From Tannerella sp. (GTDB lineage Bacteria > Bacteroidota > Bacteroidia > Bacteroidales > Tannerellaceae): DNA of 6,703 nt. Below are positions 1 through 5,710 of the stretch, piece after piece; within the stretch, counting starts at the first letter, position 1; every line of letters starts with the position of its first letter. The notes under the pieces are model-generated. The model saw only the letters and a program-made list of their open reading frames with translations. It had not been told where the DNA came from and did not search any database. The translations under genes and the position numbers were made by a program. The DNA is taken from assembly GCA_031283785.1 (NCBI GenBank), contig JAITBC010000055.1, positions 1-6,703 of the forward strand. The letters are read 5' to 3'.

Positions 1-1130
1 TTCTCCATGACATTCCCCTTCTGATCCCGCCCCAGAATAGAGCCGAGATCAAACCGGAACCCGTCAACGTGCATCTCAATGACCCAATAGTGAAGGCAAT
101 CTATGATGAGGTTACGGACCACGGTATTGTTGCAGTTAACCGTGTTGCCGCAGCCGGAATAATTTTTGTAATAGCGTTTATTTTCATCAAGAATATAATA
201 GATAGCATTATCCAAACCCCGAAAAGAATAAGTGGGCCCCAGCTCGCTGCCTTCCGCCGTGTGGTTGAACACCACGTCAAGAATGACTTCAAGTCCGGCT
301 TTGTGAAGCTCCCGGACCATCTCCTTGAATTCGCGCACGCCGCCGCCCGGCGTTCTGTCCGAGGAATAGGAAATTTTCGGAGCGAAGAAACTCATGGTGG
401 AATAGCCCCAGTAGTTGGCCAGCTTTTCTCCGGTTTTCGGATTTTCGCGGGTGATTTCTTTCTCGTTGAATTCGTGTACCGGAAGGAATTCTATACCGGT
501 AATCCCAAGCTCATTGAAAAAAGGAATTTTTTCAATGACGCCCTTATACGTGCCCGGATACCGCGCCTGTGACGAAACGTGTTTCGTAAGGCCGCGCACA
601 TGGGTCTCGTACAGCACGCTGAAACGCAGGGGGTAATTCAGCGGCTGATCCCCCTGCCAGTCGAACGCATCGTCAATGACGATGCACCGGGGAAAGGTAT
701 ACGTATTGTCTTTATAGGAAAAGGAAAGATCGAGCGCCGGATCGCCCGGATTGTACATATACGCGGCCTTTTCGTCCCAATAGGGAGAGTCGGTGACCGC
801 CTTCGCGTAGGGATCAAGGAGCGCTTTGTACCGGTTGAAACGGAAGCCTTTTTCAGGCTGGAAGGGGCCGTCGGCTTTGTAAAGGTACAATGCCCCCGCT
901 TTAAGCCCCGGTATATGACAGTGCCACACATCGCCGGTACGGTTCCTCACCGGATCGAGCAGCACGCCTTTGCACTCGCTGTCCGGGGTGTCGTTTTCAA
1001 AAAGCAACAGCGTTATCGCTTTGGCATGCCGCGAAAAAATAGAAAAATTTACCCCTGATCCGGTCAATGTCGCGCCCATAGGCAAGGGGCCGCCTTTTTC
1101 AATAGTAAAATCACCAAAAGCCATGCCCAT
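1..1130 (-). CDS. glgX: Glycogen debranching enzyme / isoamylase-type GH13 (GlgX-like), 5' part, cut by window edge
   Basis: Reading the minus strand from ATG at 1130 gives 376 complete codons with no stop before the left edge. Family knowledge: GlgX-type isoamylases hydrolyse alpha-1,6 branches of glycogen limit dextrin in the cytoplasm and are usually around 700 residues, so about half is present. Seen in the sequence: an N-terminal beta-sandwich (CBM48-like) start (MGMAFGDFTIEKGGPLPMGA), the stretch GYSTMSFFAP typical of isoamylases, GH13 region I as DVVFNH at residues 285-290, and region II as DGFRFD ending in the presumed nucleophile Asp361 (codon 50-48). The acid/base Glu and region IV lie beyond the edge. 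The start could also be the in-frame ATG at 1124, giving MAFGDF. Neither start has a Shine-Dalgarno sequence, and a TATAGT box directly precedes 1130. The frame is intact and GC-rich, unlike the AT-rich genes further right. The family call is firm; the split between glgX, treX and a pullulanase-like name is less so. Confidence 0.93.
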   Translation of the reverse strand, partial: MGMAFGDFTIEKGGPLPMGATLTGSGVNFSIFSRHAKAITLLLFENDTPDSECKGVLLDPVRNRTGDVWHCHIPGLKAGALYLYKADGPFQPEKGFRFNRYKALLDPYAKAVTDSPYWDEKAAYMYNPGDPALDLSFSYKDNTYTFPRCIVIDDAFDWQGDQPLNYPLRFSVLYETHVRGLTKHVSSQARYPGTYKGVIEKIPFFNELGITGIEFLPVHEFNEKEITRENPKTGEKLANYWGYSTMSFFAPKISYSSDRTPGGGVREFKEMVRELHKAGLEVILDVVFNHTAEGSELGPTYSFRGLDNAIYYILDENKRYYKNYSGCGNTVNCNNTVVRNLIIDCLHYWVIEMHVDGFRFDLGSILGRDQKGNVME

Positions 1131-1159
1131 ACTATAGCATACCGGTGATTTTTTAACTA
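1125..1159 (-). promoter_or_regulatory. Weak candidate promoter for the debranching enzyme, possibly leaderless
   Basis: On the minus strand TATAGT (1136-1131) resembles a -10 box. A 17-base spacer separates it from TAGTTA (1159-1154), which matches only half of TTGACA. Six bases after the -10 box comes the in-frame ATG at 1124, so transcription could start at or next to that ATG. No Shine-Dalgarno sequence precedes either possible start, which fits a leaderless message but does not prove it. Confidence 0.25.
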
Positions 1160-1721
1160 GAGCGTGTTCATGCCAATTGAACCGTTGGGCGAAAAAAGGA
1201 GCGTCAAAACGGGCGTATAAGGATTGGCCGGAGAACGGGCGCGTGTATCGCGGGAAGTATACGCTCTTGACGCGGCAATGGTCAAAACACGCCCGGCGCA
1301 GAGCGGAACAAAAACGGCGGCGATAGGGAAGAGCCGGGGGTCACGGAACGCGAAAATACGCGCCCTCACGGAGAGGAATAGGAGGGCGGCCGCCTTCGGG
1401 CAGTCCGGAGGGAACATCCCGGACGCGGGCGAGGGGCGATTGTTATCGAAAACCGTCGGAGCACGGGAACATACAGGCGCTCTCTTGACGGACAGTGCGT
1501 ATGAAGACGGGCGGACACGGGTTATTACGGGGGAGTCGGGTATACTCCGGTAGTACCGCCGAAACGGAACCGCGTTCATCTATGGGAGTATGATCGGGCA
1601 TTGTATAAACGGCGGAACGAGACAGGGCGGGAAAAACTTTTTTGGCGCGCCCCTCCAATCCCGTGCGCGGGTTCTCCGTACGGGAACACCGGCAGCAAGA
1701 TACCGGGCCGGCAAGCGCAAA
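1131..1721. other. GC-rich stretch with no recognisable gene
   Basis: Open frames exist on both strands here (for example 1157-1579 minus and 1224-1553 plus). Their translations are rich in Arg, Ala, Pro and Ser, show no family motif I recognise, have no convincing ribosome binding sites and overlap one another. This is what chance frames in GC-rich DNA look like. I see no tRNA, rRNA or array. Small palindromes occur (GGCGGCCGCC near 1386, CCGTACGG near 1677, GGAGT/ACTCC near 1532-1548), none convincing as a terminator. It may be decayed coding sequence or intergenic repeat material. Confidence 0.5.
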
Positions 1722-1755
1722 GCCTAGTCAGGCTTGCTCGCAAGCCTGACTAGGC
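1722..1755. repeat. Perfect 16-bp inverted repeat, 2-nt centre, overlapping the end of the small gene
   Basis: The arms GCCTAGTCAGGCTTGC (1722-1737) and GCAAGCCTGACTAGGC (1740-1755) are exact reverse complements around TC. The repeat spans the stop codon (1730-1728) and the last eight codons of the minus-strand small gene, so its C-terminal QPSQACEQA is encoded by the palindrome. It could act as a transcription terminator for that gene, but only three T follow it on that strand. The alternative is a REP-like or inserted palindromic element that supplied the stop codon. Confidence 0.75.
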
Positions 1756-1991
1756 TGTGTGCGCGTTTCTTCAGGTTCTTCGTCCTCGGTTTCCCGGCGT
1801 TTCCGGCTCTTATTGGGGTAGGCCGCCTTCAATTGCTCGTAGGCGGCGCGAGCTTCGGGAACGTTCCGGTCGGCGGCGGCCTTGAAATCGGCGTAGACTT
1901 CGAGGGCGTGGTGCGCGGAATCGCTTCCGGCGGCCATCCGTATGTCCTCGATCAACTCAAGAAGCTGCCGGGCCTTGTTTTCCACGCCCAA
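1728..1991 (-). CDS. Small hypothetical helical protein, N-terminus probably broken
   Basis: The frame gives 87 residues from TTG at 1991. I do not recognise a named family. The sequence looks real: amphipathic helices (KARQLLELIEDIRMAAGSDS, then HHALEVYADFKAAADR and EARAAYEQLKAAYP) followed by a charged tail rich in Glu, Arg and Lys. The frame stays open for 55 more codons upstream, to a TAG at 2159-2157, and that part also reads like protein (LTAEKRRNLLKTGPKTFRFV and onward), yet contains no ATG, GTG or TTG. An ATG at 2104 sits just upstream but out of frame, and a single-base insertion or two-base deletion there would give MTPLTAEKRRN. I infer that the true start was near 2104 and has been frameshifted, or was cut when the AT-rich segment beginning about 2161 arrived. 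The 1991 start is a fallback. From memory only, similar small proteins occur in termite-gut Treponema. Its C-terminus is encoded by the inverted repeat at 1722-1755. Confidence 0.5.
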   Translation of the reverse strand: MGVENKARQLLELIEDIRMAAGSDSAHHALEVYADFKAAADRNVPEARAAYEQLKAAYPNKSRKRRETEDEEPEETRTQPSQACEQA

Positions 1992-2160
1992 AAGGTTGCG
2001 GACATCGTTCCAGTTGATGGTAAAGGCCAGTTCGACAAACCGGAAGGTTTTCGGCCCCGTTTTGAGCAGGTTGCGGCGCTTCTCCGCGGTCAGGGGCGTC
2101 GCATAGGCGGCGCGTGGACGAAGGACAGGAGGGGATGAGGGTAAGCGACTTCGCCGCTAG

Positions 2161-2189
2161 TTGACAAAAGAAAACTAGTAATATATACT
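2161..2189 (+). promoter_or_regulatory. Strong sigma-70 type promoter for the acyltransferase operon
   Basis: TTGACA at 2161-2166 is a perfect -35 box. It is followed by a 17-base spacer and TATACT at 2184-2189, one base off the consensus -10. Transcription should begin near 2196, about 48 bases before the acyltransferase ATG. The promoter sits exactly where GC-rich sequence gives way to AT-rich sequence. A second perfect TATAAT (2221-2226) has no matching -35 box and lies too close to the gene to be the main promoter. Confidence 0.75.
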
Positions 2190-2206
2190 GAATTTTAGGG
2201 GCTCTT

Positions 2207-2254
2207 ATGGGCTTTATCGATATAATAGACGAGGATTGTATAAATGATTTTTAA
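2207..2254 (+). CDS. Possible 15-residue leader peptide overlapping the acyltransferase start
   Basis: ATG at 2207 opens a short frame encoding MGFIDIIDEDCINDF, ending in TAA at 2252-2254, eleven bases inside the acyltransferase gene and in a different frame. AGGGG at 2197-2201 is well spaced as a ribosome binding site, though it lies almost at the predicted transcript start. The peptide is acidic and matches nothing I know. It could couple translation to the next gene or be chance. Confidence 0.22.
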   Translation: MGFIDIIDEDCINDF

Positions 2255-3750
2255 TTCATTAAAATTTTTACTTTTCTTCCCTTTTGTTGTATTATTCTAT
2301 TTTATATTACCGCATAAAATGCGATGGATATGGCTGCTTATTGCAAGTTATTTTTTCTATATGTGTTGGAATGTTAAATATTCCGTACTTCTTTTTATAT
2401 CAACACTTATAACCTATTTAAGCGGCTTGTTAATTGCTCGTTCTGAACAAATAGAAAATAATGCTATGAGATTGTTCTGCAAAAAATTATTTGTTGCTTT
2501 ATCGTTTATTTCAAATCTTTCAATATTATTTTTCTTTAAATATTCCAATTTTATAGTAAACAATATTAAGCGCGCGTTGTTCTCCTTGCTTCCAATTGGG
2601 GGGGGGGGGGGCAATCTCTTCGTTTGATATTGTATTGCCTCTAGGAATATCGTTTTATATTTTTCAAGCATTAAGTTACACTGTTGATATTTATCGAAAT
2701 GAAATACAAGTTGAAAAGAACTTTGCAAGATATGCCTTGTTTATTTCCTTCTTTCCGAATTTAGTTGCCGGACCTATTGAACGTTCAAAAAACTTATTAC
2801 CGCAGTTCAAAGAAAGACATTATTTTGATTTTGAACGCGCCAAAAGCGGATTTCTTTTAATGCTTTGGGGTTTTTTTGAGAAAATTGTAATTGCTGATAG
2901 AATAGCAATTCTTGTGAATACCGTTTTTAATGATTATACAAACTACGAAGGTTTTCAAATAATAGTTGCCACAGTACTGTTTGGCATTCAAATATTTTGT
3001 GATTTTTCCGGATATTCTGATATTGCAATTGGTGCGGCTTTAGTAATGGGGTTTCAACTTACAAATAATTTTAAACAGCCTTATTTTGCTCAAAATGTTA
3101 AGGATTTTTGGCGTAGTTGGCATATTTCGTTAACAACATGGTTTCGTGATTATCTATATATACCTTTAGGCGGAAACCGATGCACGAAAAAACGGCAATA
3201 TATCAATACCATGATAGTTTTTTTGACAAGCGGATTATGGCATGGCGCAAGTTGGCATTTTGTAATTTGGGGCGCCATACATGGATTGTATCAAATAATT
3301 GGCGATGTGCTACGGCCGGTGAAACTACGAATTTATAAAAAATTAAGCGTCAATACGGAACTACTTTCATTTAAAACGGCTAAAATGTTGGTAACTTTTA
3401 TATTAGTTGATATTGCATGGATTTTCTTTCGCGCAAATTCCTTGAGAGACGCGCTACGCATTGGGAAACGTATTTTGAATTTTAACCCCTGGGTGTTTTT
3501 TGACGGATCACTTTACAACATGGGATTAAATCAATTGGAATTTAATATTGCGCTTGTTTCTATTCTCATATTAATACTTGCGAATGTTTTTCAAGTAAAA
3601 TATAAAGGTATTTCAATTAGATCGTTCATAATGAAGGAAAATATTGTTTTTCAATATGCCTTTTATTTGATTGGAATATTTTATGTGCTGGTTTTTGGGA
3701 TATACGGGCCTGAATATAATGCCAGCCAGTTTATCTATTTTCAGTTTTAG
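2244..3750 (+). CDS. MBOAT O-acyltransferase (AlgI/DltB type), phase-variable, frame OFF in this copy
   Basis: Family role: AlgI/DltB-type MBOAT proteins are polytopic inner-membrane enzymes that pass acyl groups, usually acetyl, outward for transfer to cell-surface polysaccharide. The gene has GAGGA (2231-2235) eight bases before ATG 2244. The first 118 codons give a typical start (MIFNSLKFLLFFPFVVLFYF and further membrane segments, then FFFKYSNF). G14 at 2598-2611 then shifts the frame, which stops at 2625-2627 after 127 residues. The adjacent frame continues directly after the G run with LPLGISFYIFQALSYTVD, FFPNLVAGPIERS, DFSGYSDIAIG, FWRSWHISLT, YLYIPLGGNR and LWHGASWHFVIWGAIHG, ending with TAG at 3748-3750. 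His at codons 3121-3123 and 3241-3243 (residues 293 and 333 of the restored protein) match conserved MBOAT histidines. With 13 G the product is 501 residues, the usual family length, with a Gly run in a variable loop. The TTG at 2596 is not a credible start. Everything outside the G tract is intact. The SGNH partner follows 13 bases later. The substrate is unknown. Confidence 0.9.
2598..2611 (+). repeat. Poly-G tract (G14) inside the acyltransferase gene, slippage switch
   Basis: Fourteen consecutive G follow codon 118. With n G the downstream acyltransferase frame is reached only when n-1 is a multiple of three (10, 13, 16), so 14 is one base too long. Such tracts change length by replication slippage, and poly-G runs are known switches in spirochaetes such as the T. 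pallidum tpr genes. A sequencing error in the homopolymer is the competing explanation. Confidence 0.88.
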
Positions 3751-3763
3751 AGAGGAAACGATA

Positions 3764-4768
3764 ATGAAAATTTTGAAATTGTCTCTGTTTATTTTTTTAT
3801 TTCTTGCAATATTCTTTATTATTAAACCTGTCTTAAAATTTAAGCATAGCGATGGGATTGAATCGTTAAATGAATTTTATAAATTCAAAGATAATATAGA
3901 TGTTGCTTTTTTTGGAAGCAGCCATATGTTTATTGGGGTAAATCCCGTAGTTTTATGGGAAGAAAAAGGTATACCATCATATGTTTTGGGTGGTAGTGTT
4001 CAACCATTGTGGAATACATACTATTATATCAAGGAATGTCTAAAATATAAAAATCCAAAGGTTGTCGTTGTTGATGTTTTTTGTGCTACGCAAAATTATG
4101 AGTATATTGATTATAGTCGTATATTGAAAAATAATTTGGGGTTAAAGCCATCAATAGATAAAATAAAATCAATATTGGCGTCAACATTTGATAAAAAATT
4201 ATGGATAGATATGGTATGTTTTGATGGTTTTTCTACATATCATACAAGATATAATGAGATTACAAAAAATGATTTTGTAGATCCTTATGATAATGGAACT
4301 GTTTATCTGAACGGTTATTACTCAAACTGGAATGTAGGGAAATTTGAAATGCCGGATGTTTCAAATGTTATTACACAACGAAAAGTTCCACATAAACAAT
4401 TAGAGTATTTAATGAAGATAATTGAGTTATCAAGAACAGAAGGTTTTGAATTAATGTTTATTGTTACGCCATATGTGATTTCTGAAAGCGATCAGGAAAT
4501 CTATAATATTGTTAATAATATAGCTCAAGAAGAATCAATTAAATTCATAAATTACAATTTGCTTTATGATAGATTATCATTTGATTTTTCGCTTGATATG
4601 ATTGATCCGGCGCATTTAAATTATTCTGGCGGTCAAAAGCTTACTATTGATCTTGCCAATGAACTATGTACAAAATATAGTCTTACTGATCGACGATATG
4701 ATCAAAACTACAAGGGGTGGAATAATTGGGCATTAACTGCACGGGATTGGATAAATGCACAGAAATAA
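3764..4768 (+). CDS. Membrane-anchored SGNH-fold acyl-transfer protein (AlgJ/AlgX/DltD-like partner of the MBOAT)
   Basis: The 334-residue protein starts at ATG 3764, seven bases after GAGGA (3752-3756). The frame is open further upstream, inside the previous gene, but this start fits best. Residues about 4-20 form one hydrophobic segment (KLSLFIFLFLAIFFII), so the rest is probably anchored outside the cytoplasmic membrane. GSSH at 51-54 resembles SGNH block I, with Ser53 as the likely nucleophile. DPAHLN at 281-286 gives the C-terminal Asp281 and His284 of the triad. Between them are the alternating strand and helix stretches expected of the fold (VVVVDVFCAT, LMFIVTPYVI). Family knowledge: proteins like this pair with MBOAT proteins (AlgI with AlgJ/AlgX, DltB with DltD, PatA with PatB) and finish transfer of the acyl group to the polymer. 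Position in the same operon, 13 bases after the MBOAT stop, supports that role. It is AT-rich like its neighbour. No terminator is visible before the IS element, which begins 20 bases after the stop. The target glycan cannot be told from sequence. Confidence 0.82.
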   Translation: MKILKLSLFIFLFLAIFFIIKPVLKFKHSDGIESLNEFYKFKDNIDVAFFGSSHMFIGVNPVVLWEEKGIPSYVLGGSVQPLWNTYYYIKECLKYKNPKVVVVDVFCATQNYEYIDYSRILKNNLGLKPSIDKIKSILASTFDKKLWIDMVCFDGFSTYHTRYNEITKNDFVDPYDNGTVYLNGYYSNWNVGKFEMPDVSNVITQRKVPHKQLEYLMKIIELSRTEGFELMFIVTPYVISESDQEIYNIVNNIAQEESIKFINYNLLYDRLSFDFSLDMIDPAHLNYSGGQKLTIDLANELCTKYSLTDRRYDQNYKGWNNWALTARDWINAQK

Positions 4769-4788
4769 TAATATAAGGATATAAAATG

Positions 4789-4813
4789 TAGAAGGTGATC
4801 TAGAAAGTATGAT
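4789..4813 (+). repeat. Left terminal inverted repeat of the IS1-like element
   Basis: It begins TAGAAGGTGATCTAGAAAG and matches the reverse complement of 5452-5476 at 23 of 25 positions, differing at positions 13 and 20. AATG immediately precedes it. Confidence 0.85.
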
Positions 4814-4857
4814 AAAGGGATAATGACAACAGGGGCACAAAGAAATACTAAGAAATC

Positions 4858-5446
4858 ATGCTACTAACCATAGAAATCAAATGCCTCCGTTGCCATAGCC
4901 CTAACACAACCCGGAACGGGAAAAAGAACAAAGGGAAACAAAATTACCTCCGCAAGGATTGCGGCCGCCAATTCAAAAGCGGCCATGAACGCACTTACAA
5001 CGGAACGCTTTCACGGGTTAAAAACATGATAAAAATCATGCCGGTCAGGGGAGCGGGCGTACGGGGCATCGGGATAATACTCGAAATAAACGTTACCGCG
5101 GTCTTCAAAGCGCTTACATCGACAAAATACAGGATAAAACCGAAACAAAGCCGCTATGACCGCCTTGAGACAGGCGAGTTTTGGACGTATGTAGGGAAAA
5201 GAAAAATGAGGAGAAAAAGAATGGGGATGAGCTATGACCGGATAGCGACGGATGATTGGGACAGCTTTCTTTCGGCCTTCGCGGAAGACCGTCATGAGCA
5301 TGGAAAAGCGTACACGGTAGGGATAGAAGGGAATAATTGCCGGCTGAGGATACGGCGTGCATTTCGGAGAACCTGTTGTTTTTCGAAGAAGCTGTTCAAC
5401 CACTTAAAAGCGTTTGATATGCCACATCAATTATGGTTTTATCTAA
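4858..5446 (+). pseudogene. Degenerate IS1-family transposase (fused InsA-InsB type)
   Basis: The open frame starts at ATG 4858 and runs to 5526, but homology ends near 5420. Family role: DDE transposase with an N-terminal zinc finger and helix-turn-helix. Seen: CLRCHSPNT at 9-17 and KDCGRQF at 33-39, where the third zinc ligand expected at residue 32 is Arg (CGC, one step from TGC). The first catalytic site reads ETGEFW at 104-109 where the family has Asp before Glu, so residue 106 is Gly (GGC, one step from GAC). TDDWDSF at 131-137 supplies the second Asp and GIEGNN at 155-160 the Glu. Between VGKRK (112-116) and GMSYDR (123-128) the usual block containing a YAY motif is missing, about 30 residues or more. 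After KAFDM the frame is lost: the expected end, HINYGFI then TAA, is readable at 5423-5446 in another frame. The present frame therefore runs past the IS end with an unrelated tail. I judge it inactive. Confidence 0.85.
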
Positions 5447-5451
5447 CGCCC

Positions 5452-5476
5452 ATCATTCTTTCTGGATCACCTTCTA
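5452..5476 (-). repeat. Right terminal inverted repeat of the IS1-like element
   Basis: Its reverse complement begins TAGAAGGTGATCCAGAAAG, pairing with the left end at 4789-4813 with two mismatches. AATG follows at 5477-5480, repeating the four bases before the left end. Confidence 0.85.
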
Positions 5477-5548
5477 AATGTATTATTGTTCAAAAACATT
5501 GTAAAGCACGGGCACACTTCACATAACGTTCCGGCTGTTTACGACGGT

Positions 5549-5595
5549 TTTGGCGGCACCGTAAAGAAACCCATAGGGTCTTTCGTGCCGCCAAA
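5549..5595. repeat. Long near-perfect hairpin (11-bp perfect outer stem)
   Basis: TTTGGCGGCAC (5549-5559) pairs exactly with GTGCCGCCAAA (5585-5595). Inside, AAAG (5563-5566) pairs with CTTT (5580-5583) and ACCC (5569-5572) with GGGT (5576-5579) around an ATA loop, leaving an AA bulge. No T-tract follows on either strand, so it is a poor intrinsic terminator. It resembles a structured RNA element or a MITE- or REP-like repeat. The overlapping minus-strand frame 5519-5713 is Arg-rich and does not look like a real protein. Confidence 0.65.
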
Positions 5596-5635
5596 TGTGT
5601 CTGGAGTGAGCGGGGGAATGGAGCGCAGCGACTGA

Positions 5636-5698
5636 CCTCCTAGTCGAACGGAGGCCGACCCTACTGTCGGCGCTACGCATACGGTCACGGTATGCGCC
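5636..5698. other. Row of three short hairpins, possible structured RNA or intergenic repeat element
   Basis: Three inverted repeats lie end to end: CCTCC (5636-5640) with GGAGG (5650-5654), GCCGAC (5654-5659) with GTCGGC (5666-5671), and CGCATAC (5676-5682) with GTATGCG (5690-5696). Together with the hairpin at 5549-5595 they fill the GC-rich gap between the IS remnant and the convergent radical SAM gene. No RNA family is recognised. Confidence 0.45.
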
Positions 5699-5710
5699 GT
5701 TCTTCTTTTT
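5672..5710 (+). terminator. Possible intrinsic terminator for plus-strand transcripts
   Basis: The CGCATAC/GTATGCG stem (5676-5696), which can be extended by GGCG and CGCC with a bulge, is followed by GTTCTTCTTTTTC. On the plus strand this is hairpin plus T-rich tail, so it could stop transcripts coming from the acyltransferase operon before they run into the convergent gene. The T-run begins some bases after the stem, which weakens the call. Confidence 0.4.

Larger units (their letters stand above)
4789..5476 (+). mobile_element. Decayed IS1-family insertion sequence, 688 bp
   Basis: The ends are imperfect inverted repeats of 25 bp with two mismatches, beginning TAGAAGGTGATC; GGTGAT also opens classical IS1 ends. 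The element is flanked by AATG at 4785-4788 and 5477-5480, a possible short target duplication, though IS1 usually makes 8-9 bp. It carries one transposase reading frame in a single piece, without the insA/insB frameshift of E. coli IS1. It is about 80-100 bp shorter than usual for the family, which fits the internal loss seen in the transposase. It sits 20 bases behind the SGNH gene and does not disrupt it. Confidence 0.85.

Noticed and set aside
69..572. Plus-strand open frames over 69-1058 and the minus-strand frame 638-931
   Set aside because: They overlap the debranching enzyme reading frame, which has clear GH13 motifs; these frames have none and are shadows of it.
1157..1579. 140-codon minus-strand frame (and overlapping plus-strand 1224-1553) as genes
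   Set aside because: Biased Arg/Ala/Ser/Pro composition, no motif, no ribosome binding site, and mutual overlap in GC-rich DNA; treated as chance.
1626..1656. Terminator around GGGCG ... CGCCC with a T-run
   Set aside because: The stem is only about five pairs and the T-run lies inside the loop rather than after the stem.
2596..3750. Independent acyltransferase gene starting at TTG 2596
   Set aside because: The TTG lies directly against the G run and lacks a ribosome binding site, and the upstream frame supplies exactly the missing N-terminal membrane segments.
5636..5654. tRNA or tmRNA T-arm (minus strand CCTCC, GTTCGACTA, GGAGG)
   Set aside because: The loop resembles a TTCGA T-loop, but the closing pair is G-A and there is no acceptor stem, anticodon arm or CCA end around it.
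5521..5710. Integron attC site
   Set aside because: The hairpin suggested it, but the paired RYYYAAC and GTTRRRY boxes are not present at the ends and there is no integrase in the window.
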